Assembly (NCBI GenBank): GCA_036499025.1
Contig: DASYEM010000117.1
Span: 1-17,176 of the forward strand
Length of the DNA stretch: 17,176 nt
Origin: Parvibaculum sp036499025
GTDB taxonomy: Bacteria > Pseudomonadota > Alphaproteobacteria > Parvibaculales > Parvibaculaceae
Reading direction: 5' to 3'
Within the stretch, counting starts at the first letter, position 1. The number at the start of each line of letters is the position of its first letter. Positions 6,157 to 12,993 of the stretch are shown in pieces. The notes beneath the pieces were generated by a model. That model saw only the letters and a program-made list of their open reading frames with translations, did not search any database and was not told the DNA's origin. The translations under genes and the position numbers were made by a program.

Positions 6157-7448
6157 CAATCCTCGAACGGATCCTTCATCAGGATCGTGTCCTCGCGGTC
6201 GGGCGAGGTGGACAAAAGCGCGACCGGCGCTTCGATCAACTCTTCCAGATAGCGCACATATTTGACGGCGGCGGCGGGAAGCTGCGCCCATGAACGCGCG
6301 CCCTGCGTGCTGTCGGACCAGCCTTCCAGCGTTTCATAGATGGGCGTTACCTTGCGCTGCGCGTCCATGCCGGCGGGAAAATGATCGAGACGCTTGCCAT
6401 CGACGTCATAGGCGACGCAAACCTTCAACTCGTCGAACCCGTCGAGCACATCGAGCTTGGTGAGCGCGATGCCCGTGATGCCGCCGGTCTTGATCGCCTG
6501 ACGCACCATGACGGCATCGAACCAGCCGCAACGGCGCTTGCGGCCCGTGACCGTGCCGAACTCGTGGCCGCGCTCGCCGAGCCGCTGACCCGTCGCGTCG
6601 GTGAGTTCAGTCGGGAACGGACCTTCGCCGACGCGCGTCGTATAGGCCTTGGTGATGCCGAGCACATAGCCGATGGCGGCGGGGCCGACGCCCGAGCCTG
6701 CCGCCGCCTGACCGGCGACCGTGTTCGACGAGGTGACGAAAGGATAGGTGCCGTGATCGACGTCGAGCATGGTGCCCTGCGCGCCTTCGAACAGAATACG
6801 TTCGCCGTGGCGCTTGGCTTCATCCAGCAGACGCCAGACGGGCGCGGCGAAGGGAAGAATGCGCGGCGCGATTTCCTTCAGCGCCTCGACAAGCGGGGCG
6901 ACTTCAAACTCTTCAAGCCGGTTGCCGCGGCGCAACGCATTGTGATGCGCGAGCAATCCCTCGACCTTGGCGGTCAGCGTGTCAGGATCGGCAAGATCGA
7001 TGACGCGGATCGCGCGACGGCCCGCCTTGTCTTCGTAAGCGGGGCCGATGCCGCGCTTGGTCGTGCCGATCTTGACGCCCGAATTGGCGCTCTCGCGCGT
7101 CTCGTCGAGTTCGCGATGAACGGGCAGGATCAGGCAGGCATTTTCGGCGATGCAGAGATTGTCCGGCGTGACGTTGACGCCCTTGGAGGCGATCGCCTCG
7201 ACTTCCCGGACGAAAGCCCAGGGATCGAGCACCACGCCATTGCCGAGCATGGAGCGCTTGCCGGGACGCACGATGCCCGAGGGCAGCAGCGAAAGCTTGT
7301 AGGTCACGCCGTCGATGACGAGCGTATGCCCGGCATTGTGCCCGCCCTGGAATCGCACCACCACATTGGCGCGCTCCGAGAGCCAATCCACAATCTTGCC
7401 CTTGCCCTCGTCACCCCACTGAGAGCCGACAACCGCCACATTCGCCAT
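6156..7448 (-). CDS. purA: Adenylosuccinate synthetase
   Basis: PurA condenses IMP and aspartate using GTP to give adenylosuccinate, the first committed step to AMP, in the cytoplasm. The 430-residue length is standard. Motifs are GSQWGDEGKGK (8-18, catalytic Asp13), GGHNAGHT (35-42, catalytic His41), and GTTKRGIGPAY (128-138) for IMP binding. Further on are GITKAYTTRVGEGPFPTE, the GTVTGRKRRCGW loop, and the guanine-recognition LTKLDVLDGFD. All are intact. The ribosome site is weak (AAGG well upstream). The 183-base gap to the divergent pentapeptide gene holds a small GGGTGC-GCG-GCACCC hairpin (7470-7484) and no clear promoter. Its stop codon overlaps the start of the CPBP protease gene. Confidence 0.98.
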   Translation of the reverse strand: MANVAVVGSQWGDEGKGKIVDWLSERANVVVRFQGGHNAGHTLVIDGVTYKLSLLPSGIVRPGKRSMLGNGVVLDPWAFVREVEAIASKGVNVTPDNLCIAENACLILPVHRELDETRESANSGVKIGTTKRGIGPAYEDKAGRRAIRVIDLADPDTLTAKVEGLLAHHNALRRGNRLEEFEVAPLVEALKEIAPRILPFAAPVWRLLDEAKRHGERILFEGAQGTMLDVDHGTYPFVTSSNTVAGQAAAGSGVGPAAIGYVLGITKAYTTRVGEGPFPTELTDATGQRLGERGHEFGTVTGRKRRCGWFDAVMVRQAIKTGGITGIALTKLDVLDGFDELKVCVAYDVDGKRLDHFPAGMDAQRKVTPIYETLEGWSDSTQGARSWAQLPAAAVKYVRYLEELIEAPVALLSTSPDREDTILMKDPFED

Positions 7449-7631
7449 GATTTCAATGCCTTAGACTGCGGGTGCGCGGCACCCTAAACAAGCCAAAAGC
7501 CCCCGTGCCGAAAGGCAGGGAGCTTTCGCATTGTCTACCGGATCGGACGGCGGAAGGAAAGTGGATAAGAGGGCCAAAAGCGGCTAGACGGGGTGTATCC
7601 GGTTCGCTTGAGCCCTTGATCCGAGACCCAG

Positions 7632-8480
7632 ATGTCGCTCGCTCTCCCCCTTCATGCACCCGCCCCGCTGATCGCCGCGGAAGATGGGAGCCAGCATCTC
7701 GACGCCTTCATCACGACGGTAGCGTTTTCGCTCTGCCTGCATGTGCTGCTGACGCTTGTCGGCGCTTACCGTTTCGCCGAACCGCCGCCGCAATGGCAGC
7801 GCGCCCGCGACCTGCCCGCCATCGAGGCTGAGCTTGTGCCGCCGCCGCAGCCCGCCGAGGCCATTGGCGAGGCCATGAAAAAGGCGGAGGAAAAGCTGCC
7901 GCCCGTCGACGGCAAACTCGTCAGCTCGCTGAAGGCCGACGCCTTCAAGACGCTGCTCACCTGCCGCGGCTGCACGCTGGCGGGCGCGAATTTCAACGGC
8001 TCGTTTCTGAGGCTCGCAAGCCTGCAACATGCGGACCTGCGCAAGATAAAACTCGTGGGCGCGGAACTCAGCGGCACCTTGCTCACCTACGCCAATCTCG
8101 AAGGCGCGGATATGCGGGGCGCGAATGCGGCGGGCGCCGATATGCGCGGCGCGAACCTCAAAGGTGCCGACCTCTCCTATGCCCGCGTCGATGCGGCCAT
8201 GCTGATGGACACGGATTTCACCGGCGCGAAACTCGTCGGCGCGGATTTCCGCGCCATCGAACTGGTGAAGGGCCTGAGATTCCGCGACGCGGACCTGACC
8301 GATGCAAGCTTCCGCTACGCCTTCCTGCGCGGCGTCGATTTTCGCGGCGCGAACCTTTCGGGCGCGGATTTCACGCGGGCGTTTGGGTTGAGCAATGAGC
8401 AACTGGCGCTGGCTTGCGGGGACGAGAAGACGAAGCTGCCGGATGGGTTGAAGATTCCGATGTGCAAGAAGGCGGAGTGA
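7632..8480 (+). CDS. Membrane-anchored pentapeptide-repeat protein
   Basis: In this 282-residue protein a short N-terminus leads to one hydrophobic helix (about 27-46). A proline-rich linker (51-76; PPPQWQ, VPPPQPAEA) and a charged stretch follow, then a pentapeptide-repeat domain (about 115-250) with A(D/N)LxG units such as ANLEGADMRGAN and GADFRGANLSGAD-like repeats. That domain should fold as a right-handed quadrilateral beta-helix. A C-terminal segment GLSNEQLALACGDEKTKLPDGL (252-273) resembles the tail seen on many proteobacterial pentapeptide proteins. Cysteines at 111, 114, 262 and 278 could form disulfides if the domain is periplasmic, which the single N-terminal helix allows. An in-frame stop shortly upstream leaves 7632 as the natural start. 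Molecular function unknown; gyrase-protection (Qnr-like) is unlikely for a membrane-anchored form. Confidence 0.85.
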   Translation: MSLALPLHAPAPLIAAEDGSQHLDAFITTVAFSLCLHVLLTLVGAYRFAEPPPQWQRARDLPAIEAELVPPPQPAEAIGEAMKKAEEKLPPVDGKLVSSLKADAFKTLLTCRGCTLAGANFNGSFLRLASLQHADLRKIKLVGAELSGTLLTYANLEGADMRGANAAGADMRGANLKGADLSYARVDAAMLMDTDFTGAKLVGADFRAIELVKGLRFRDADLTDASFRYAFLRGVDFRGANLSGADFTRAFGLSNEQLALACGDEKTKLPDGLKIPMCKKAE

Positions 8481-8590
8481 GGCCCTCACCCTCCCACGCC
8501 TTCGGCGCGGGTCCCTCCCTCTCCCAGAGGGAGAGGGGCAAGTAAGTTCTTTCTAACCCTCTCCCTCTGGGAGAGGGTTGGGTGAGGGCC
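8481..8590. repeat. Long palindromic intergenic repeat
   Basis: It starts immediately after the pentapeptide gene's stop. The ends are a perfect 11-base inverted repeat, GGCCCTCACCC (8481-8491) and GGGTGAGGGCC (8580-8590). Inside are two self-complementary units, CCCTCTCCCAGAGGGAGAGGG (about 8517-8537) and its reverse complement (about 8558-8578). The whole can fold into a cruciform or extended hairpin. The type is common as dispersed repeats in proteobacteria; no second copy is in this window. Confidence 0.75.
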
Positions 8591-8607
8591 TTCCTGGCCG
8601 AAAGACC

Positions 8608-8640
8608 AAATAAAAACGGGGCGGAATTTCTTCCGCCCCG
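8608..8640 (-). terminator. Rho-independent terminator of the serC-serA block
   Basis: On the minus strand a perfect 10-bp stem CGGGGCGGAA / TTCCGCCCCG (8617-8626 with 8631-8640; tetraloop) is followed by TTTTTATTT. It lies 22 bases past the serA stop. The T-tract exists only in the minus-strand direction. Confidence 0.9.
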
Positions 8641-8662
8641 CATCATCTGCAAAAATTCAATC

Positions 8663-10240
8663 TCAGAAATTCAGCGCCTTCGCCTGCACGACATGCGGCA
8701 GAGCCTGAATTTCCTTCACAACCGTTTCCGGCACGACGCCATCGACTTCGACGAGGCAGATCGCGTCGCCGCCGGCTTTTTCGCGGCCGAGGTTGAAGTT
8801 GGCGATGTTGATATTCGCCTTGGCGAGGATCGAACCCAGCGCGCCGATGAAGCCCGGCTTGTCCTGATTGGTGACGTAGAGCATGTGACCGCTAAGCGCG
8901 GCTTCCATGTTGACGCCCTTGATCTGGATGAGGCGCGGTTTGCCGCCCGAGAAGACCGTGCCCGCGACCGAACGCTCGCGCTGGCCCGTCTTCACGGTGA
9001 GGCGGATATAAGTTTCATAAGCGCCGCGCTGCTCGCGCTTCACTTCCGAGACCTGAATGCCGCGTTCCTTGGCGATGACCGGCGCGGAGACGGTGTTGAC
9101 GTCTTCGAGCTGCGGCTTGAGGAGGCCCGTCAGCGCCGCGTTGGTGAGGACGCGCGTGTTCATGTTGGCGACGTCGCCTTCATATTCGAGCGTGACTTCG
9201 ACAATGCCTTCCTCGGTGAGCTGACCGGCGAAAGCGCCGAGCTGCTGGGCGAGAACCGCATAGGGCGTGAGCTTGGGCGCTTCTTCCGCCGAGATCGACG
9301 GCACGTTGATCGAATTGGTGATGGCGCCGGAGAGAAGATAATCGGCCATCTGTTCGGCAACCTGAAGCGCGACGTTCTCCTGCGCTTCATTGGTCGAGGC
9401 GCCGAGATGCGGCGTCGCGATGATCTGCTCCATGCCGAAGAGGATATTGGTCTTGGCAGGCTCTTCCTCGAACACGTCGAGCGCCGCGCCCGCGACATGG
9501 CCGCTTTCGATGGCCGCCTTGAGATCGGCTTCGACGATGAGACCGCCGCGCGCGCAATTGATGATGCGGACGCCCTTCCTGGTCTTGGCGAGATTGGCGG
9601 CGTTCAGAATGTTCTTGGTCTGCGGCGTCATCGGCGTGTGCAGCGTGATGAAATCGGCGCGGGCAAGAAGATCGTCAAGCTCGACCTTTTCAACGCCGAT
9701 ATCGGCGGCGCGTTCGGGCGTGAGGAACGGGTCGAAGGCGATGACCTTCATCTTGAGGCCGAGGCCGCGTTCGGCGACGATCGAACCGATATTGCCGCAA
9801 CCGATGATGCCGAGCGTCTTGGCCGTCACTTCGACGCCCATGAACTTCGACTTTTCCCACTTGCCCGCATGGGTCGAGGCGTTCGCCTGCGGAATGTCGC
9901 GAGCGAGCGCGAACATCATCGCAATCGCATGTTCGGCCGTCGTGATCGAATTGCCGAAAGGCGTGTTCATCACGATGATGCCCTTGGCGGTGGCGGCGGG
10001 CAGATCGACATTGTCGACGCCGATGCCGGCGCGGCCGACGACCTTGAGCTTCTTCGCCGCTTCGATGACCGGCGGCGTGACCTTGGTGTTGGAGCGAATG
10101 GCGAGACCGTCATAGTCGCCGATGATCTTGATGAGATCGTCTTTGCTGAGGCCGACATTCACATCGACGTCAATGCCGCGATCCTTGAAGATCTGCACGG
10201 CGGCGGGCGACAGGCTATCGGAAATCAGAACTTTGGGCAT
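8663..10240 (-). CDS. serA: D-3-phosphoglycerate dehydrogenase (type I, with ASB and ACT domains)
   Basis: SerA oxidises 3-phosphoglycerate to 3-phosphohydroxypyruvate with NAD, the first step of serine synthesis. The 525-residue length indicates the long type I form. It has a substrate and nucleotide-binding core (1-310), an intervening allosteric-substrate-binding domain (about 315-450), and a C-terminal ACT domain (about 453-525; LYVTNQDKPGFIGALGSILA) for serine feedback. Visible residues are the Rossmann loop GCGNIG (148-153 region), Asp170 for NAD selectivity, and the catalytic Arg231 (CARGG), Glu260 (EEEP) and His278 (TPHLG). The start at 10240 has AGGAG six bases upstream; a longer open frame to 10279 lacks such support. 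It follows serC on the same strand with 147 bases between, filled by REP-like palindromes. Confidence 0.97.
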   Translation of the reverse strand: MPKVLISDSLSPAAVQIFKDRGIDVDVNVGLSKDDLIKIIGDYDGLAIRSNTKVTPPVIEAAKKLKVVGRAGIGVDNVDLPAATAKGIIVMNTPFGNSITTAEHAIAMMFALARDIPQANASTHAGKWEKSKFMGVEVTAKTLGIIGCGNIGSIVAERGLGLKMKVIAFDPFLTPERAADIGVEKVELDDLLARADFITLHTPMTPQTKNILNAANLAKTRKGVRIINCARGGLIVEADLKAAIESGHVAGAALDVFEEEPAKTNILFGMEQIIATPHLGASTNEAQENVALQVAEQMADYLLSGAITNSINVPSISAEEAPKLTPYAVLAQQLGAFAGQLTEEGIVEVTLEYEGDVANMNTRVLTNAALTGLLKPQLEDVNTVSAPVIAKERGIQVSEVKREQRGAYETYIRLTVKTGQRERSVAGTVFSGGKPRLIQIKGVNMEAALSGHMLYVTNQDKPGFIGALGSILAKANINIANFNLGREKAGGDAICLVEVDGVVPETVVKEIQALPHVVQAKALNF

Positions 10241-10265
10241 GGAATGCTCCTGAATGGGGCCTGAT

Positions 10266-10311
10266 GCTTCGAGACGCACGCGCCTTGCGCGCGCTCCTCA
10301 GCATGAGGAGG
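10266..10311. repeat. REP-like palindrome, unit A
   Basis: TTCGAGACGC (10268-10277) is followed by an imperfect GC stem (ACGCGCC TTGC GCGCGCT) and CTCAGCATGAGGAGG. The flanking words match unit B in inverted orientation. It lies in the serC-serA gap. Confidence 0.7.
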
Positions 10312-10322
10312 AAATTTATGAA

Positions 10323-10371
10323 CCTCATCCTGAGACGCGAGCCGCCGGAAGGCGGCTCGCGTCTCGAAGGA
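10323..10371. repeat. REP-like palindrome, unit B
   Basis: A perfect 15-bp hairpin stem, GAGACGCGAGCCGCC (10332-10346) with GGCGGCTCGCGTCTC (10351-10365) and loop GGAA, is flanked by CCTCATCC and GAAGGA. It begins 12 bases after unit A and is inverted relative to it. The TTCGAGACGC...ATGAGG wording is typical of dispersed alphaproteobacterial repeats. No T-run follows in the minus direction, so it is not a canonical terminator. Confidence 0.75.
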
Positions 10372-10387
10372 CATTTCGTGAGAACGC

Positions 10388-11566
10388 TTACGCCGCTGTC
10401 TTCAGCGACGCCTTGGCTTCGGCGAAGGCCCAGTCGAGCCAGGGCATCAGCGCACGCATATCGTCCATCTCGATGGTGGCGCCCGCCCAGATGCGAAGAC
10501 CGGCCGGCGCGTCGCGATAGCCGCCTATGTCATAGGCGACGCCTTCCTTGTCGAGCAGGTCCGCGATCTTCTTGGCAAACGCGGCCTGATCGTCGTCGGA
10601 CAATGCGGTGATCGCCGGATCGACGACCTTGAGGCAGACGGACGTGTTGGAACGCGTCTTGACGTCTTCGGCGAGGAAATCGACCCAGCCCGTGTTTTCG
10701 ACCCAATCGGCGATGACGGCGGCGTTGCCGTCGGCGCGGGAAATCAGCGACTTCAATCCGCCGATGCTTTCGGCCCAGTTCAGCGCATCGAGATAGTCCT
10801 CGACGCAGAGCATGGAGGGCGTGTTGATCGTTTCGCCCTTGAAGATGCCGTCGATGAGCTTGCCGCCCTTGGTCATGCGGAAGATCTTCGGCAGCGGCCA
10901 TTCGGGCTTGTAGGTCTCAAGCCGTTCGACGGCGCGGGGGCTCAGGATCAGCATGCCATGCGCGGCTTCGCCGCCCAACGCCTTCTGCCAGGAGAAGGTG
11001 GTGACGTCGAGCTTGGCCCAGGGCAGATCCTGCGCGAAGGCGGCGGACGTCGCGTCGCAGATCGTCAGGCCTTCGCGGTCGGCAGGAATCCAGTCGCCGT
11101 TGGGCGCGCGGACACCCGACGTGGTGCCGTTCCAGGTGAAGACGACGTCGTTCTTGAAATTGACGGCGGCGAGATCGGAAATCTTGCCATAGGGCGCGGT
11201 GAGCGAACGCGCATCCTTGAGCTTGAGCTGTTTGACCACATCGGTGATCCAGCCTTCGCCGAAGCTTTCCCAGGCGAGCAGATCGACGCCGCGCGCACCG
11301 AGCGCGGACCAGAGCACCATTTCGACGGCGCCCGTGTCGGACGCCGGAACGATGCCGATCTTGTAATCGGCGGGAACGCCGAGAACGGCGCGGGTCTTCT
11401 CGATGGCGTCGAGCAGACGCGCCTTGCCCGGCTTCGCGCGATGGCTGCGGCCGAGAAGTGCTTTTTCGAGGTTCTTGAGGGCCCAGCCCGGCCGTTTGGC
11501 GCAGGGACCGGAGGAGAAGCACGGATTGGCGGGACGTACTTCGGGACGTGTCGTCTGAGTGGTCAT
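10388..11566 (-). CDS. serC: Phosphoserine aminotransferase
   Basis: SerC is the PLP enzyme that transaminates 3-phosphohydroxypyruvate with glutamate to phosphoserine, the second step of serine synthesis; it can also act in pyridoxine synthesis. The 392-residue length and sequence fit the longer alphaproteobacterial/Methanosarcina-type SerC rather than the E. coli type. Recognisable parts are the N-terminal NPCFSSGPCAKRPGW (14-28), GRSHRAKPGK (39-48), IVPASDTGAVEM (72-83), TWNGTTSGVR (144-153), cofactor-contacting Asp171 in CDATSAA, and the Schiff-base lysine Lys195 in SWQKALGGE. A structured leader that may be the serC RNA motif lies just upstream, and its second hairpin overlaps the weak ribosome site. 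It is followed by serA after a repeat pair. Confidence 0.96.
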   Translation of the reverse strand: MTTQTTRPEVRPANPCFSSGPCAKRPGWALKNLEKALLGRSHRAKPGKARLLDAIEKTRAVLGVPADYKIGIVPASDTGAVEMVLWSALGARGVDLLAWESFGEGWITDVVKQLKLKDARSLTAPYGKISDLAAVNFKNDVVFTWNGTTSGVRAPNGDWIPADREGLTICDATSAAFAQDLPWAKLDVTTFSWQKALGGEAAHGMLILSPRAVERLETYKPEWPLPKIFRMTKGGKLIDGIFKGETINTPSMLCVEDYLDALNWAESIGGLKSLISRADGNAAVIADWVENTGWVDFLAEDVKTRSNTSVCLKVVDPAITALSDDDQAAFAKKIADLLDKEGVAYDIGGYRDAPAGLRIWAGATIEMDDMRALMPWLDWAFAEAKASLKTAA

Positions 11567-11569
11567 CTC

Positions 11570-11612
11570 TAACCTACCCTTCCAGATAGATGCCTCCCGG
11601 TGGGGGGAGGTG
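11570..11612 (-). promoter_or_regulatory. Structured serC leader (candidate serC RNA motif)
   Basis: On the minus strand, CCTCCC (11610-11605) pairs with GGGAGG (11598-11593) around a six-base loop. CTATC (11589-11585) pairs with GGTAG (11578-11574) around TGGAAG. The second hairpin ends about seven bases before the serC ATG and overlaps its only ribosome-site-like sequence (AGGGTAGG). A conserved two-hairpin serC leader has been described upstream of alphaproteobacterial serC genes; assignment to that family is from memory and needs a covariance-model check. Confidence 0.6.
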
Positions 11613-11690
11613 GCCCGCCGCCGATATAGGCCCGCGCCGCGCGGCTGTCAAATGACGCTTTCGCATCGCGGACTTGCCTTGCCGCCGATA

Positions 11691-11711
11691 ATGTAACATC
11701 AATAGTTACAT
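11691..11711. promoter_or_regulatory. Perfect palindrome over the Rrf2 start codon (autoregulatory operator)
   Basis: ATGTAAC (11691-11697), spacer ATCAATA, GTTACAT (11705-11711): perfect 7-base arms. The right arm includes the first two bases of the regulator's ATG. GATAAT at 11687-11692 just to the left resembles a -10 box, which would put transcription start about 10 bases before or at the ATG, giving a very short or absent leader. Confidence 0.75.
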
Positions 11712-12171
11712 GAAAAGAGACAGCCGTTTATCAGGCATCCTCCACGTTCTGCTTCACATGGCCGAGCATGAAGGACCATCGACATCCGAAGCCCTCGCCC
11801 GCGCGATGCAGACGAACCCGGTCGTCGTCCGGCGGATATTGGGCGGGCTGCGCGAGCGCGGTCTGGTGCAATCCGAAAGAGGCCACGGCGGCGGCTGGGT
11901 GCTTGCCCGCGATCTGGCGGAGATCAGCTTGCGCGATGTCCATGACGCGATCGGCGGTCCCGCGCTGCTCGCCGTCGGCAACCGGAGCCAAGCGTCGGAC
12001 TGTCTGGTCGAACAGGCGGTCAACGCAGCGCTCGCAGAAAGTTTTCAGGAAGCCGAGGCGATGCTTCTGGCGCGCTTCGGCGACATCACCCTGAAGATGC
12101 TCCATACCGATTTTCACGCGCGCCTTGGCGCATTTGCAGGCCGCAAACGAGACCATGTCCATGAGCACTGA
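11710..12171 (+). CDS. Rrf2-family transcriptional regulator (single cysteine)
   Basis: The 153-residue protein has the Rrf2 winged helix-turn-helix. The recognition region is STSEALARAMQTNPVVVRRIL (24-44), and the wing is SERGHGGGWVLARD (55-68), where RGxGGGxxLA is the family hallmark. Iron-sulfur Rrf2 proteins (IscR, NsrR, RirA) carry three clustered cysteines; here only Cys98 (SDCLVEQ) is present. An Fe-S cluster held by that set is therefore unlikely, and thiol-based sensing is a possibility. A perfect palindrome covers its start codon, indicating autoregulation. No ribosome site is visible ahead of the ATG. Its 3' end overlaps the start of a methyltransferase gene, so the two are probably co-expressed. 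Confidence 0.9.
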   Translation: MKRDSRLSGILHVLLHMAEHEGPSTSEALARAMQTNPVVVRRILGGLRERGLVQSERGHGGGWVLARDLAEISLRDVHDAIGGPALLAVGNRSQASDCLVEQAVNAALAESFQEAEAMLLARFGDITLKMLHTDFHARLGAFAGRKRDHVHEH

Positions 12172-12868
12172 AACAGAACAAGACCGCGTGGATTTCATCA
12201 AGTTTTTCTCCGACCGCACAGCCGTCGCCAATTATCACGACGGTCCGCCACGCTTCCTGCCGGGCATCGACGCGCTGCGCAGCATGACGTCGATCCTGCT
12301 CGCCGAAAGAACGCCCGACGATGCGCGCGTGCTTGTCCTGGGTGCTGGTGGCGGAATGGAGTTGAAGGTGCTGGCTCTGGCCCATCCCGGCTGGCGCTTC
12401 GTCGGCGTGGATCCTGCCCTGCCGATGCTCGAACTGGCGGAGCGAACGCTGGGGCCGCTGATGGATCGCGTCGAACTGGTGCATGGCTATATCGACGACG
12501 CGCCGAAGGGGCCCTTCGACGCAGCAACCTGCCTGCTGACATTGCATTTTCTCGATGCGCCGACGCGTCTGCGCACAGTGCGCGCCATCCACGACCGCCT
12601 CAAACCCGGCGCACCCTTCGTGGCCGCACATAGCAGCTTTCCGCAGGGCGCATCGTCAAGGCCGGTCTGGCTCGCGCGCTACGCCGCCTATGCCGTGGCC
12701 TCCGGCGTCGATCCCGAACAGGCCGCCAATGCGCGCGACGCGGTGGCCGCCAATTTGAGCCTGCTCGATCCGGCTGAGGACGAAGCCATTCTGCGCGACG
12801 GCGGTTTTGCCGGCCCCGAGATGTTTTTCGCGGCGCTGACCTGGCGCGGCTGGATCGCCCACGCCTGA
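12155..12868 (+). CDS. Class I SAM-dependent methyltransferase
   Basis: The 237-residue protein (start at 12155; 12161 or 12125 are alternatives) has a Rossmann-fold methyltransferase domain. Motif I is VLVLGAGGG (59-67), the acidic residue that binds the SAM ribose is Asp86 in VGVDPA, GYIDD (111-115) contacts adenine, and motif IV is FDAATCLLTLHFL (121-133). LKPGAPFV (149-156) follows. No substrate-specific domain is recognisable, so the methylated compound is unknown. The gene overlaps the Rrf2 gene by 11-17 bases, and a weak GAGA sits before 12155, consistent with translational coupling and control by that regulator. The next 125 bases hold no gene and no convincing terminator. Confidence 0.88.
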   Translation: MSMSTETEQDRVDFIKFFSDRTAVANYHDGPPRFLPGIDALRSMTSILLAERTPDDARVLVLGAGGGMELKVLALAHPGWRFVGVDPALPMLELAERTLGPLMDRVELVHGYIDDAPKGPFDAATCLLTLHFLDAPTRLRTVRAIHDRLKPGAPFVAAHSSFPQGASSRPVWLARYAAYAVASGVDPEQAANARDAVAANLSLLDPAEDEAILRDGGFAGPEMFFAALTWRGWIAHA

Positions 12869-12993
12869 CGATGCTTTTCACATCTGCGTGATGGCGCCCC
12901 TTATGACTGAAATGTAACGGCTTTGCGGCCCCAAGGGGATTTACGCTTCGACGGGCTTCGCGCGACGGCGGAGCCATGCTTGAGGGAGCCTTC

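Noticed and set aside
8582..10264. 560-codon plus-strand open frame opposite serA
   Set aside because: It overlaps the whole of serA, which has all catalytic motifs. The product is low-complexity (rich in RR, DD, AE) and it would read through the serA terminator.
10332..10365. Terminator for serC
   Set aside because: The 15-bp hairpin is followed on the minus strand by AGGATGAGG rather than a T-run, and its wording matches a repeat family with a second inverted copy next to it.
12912..12918. Second Rrf2 operator ahead of the ABC transporter
   Set aside because: Only one half-site (ATGTAAC) is present with no matching GTTACAT nearby; a single 7-mer is expected by chance in a window this size.
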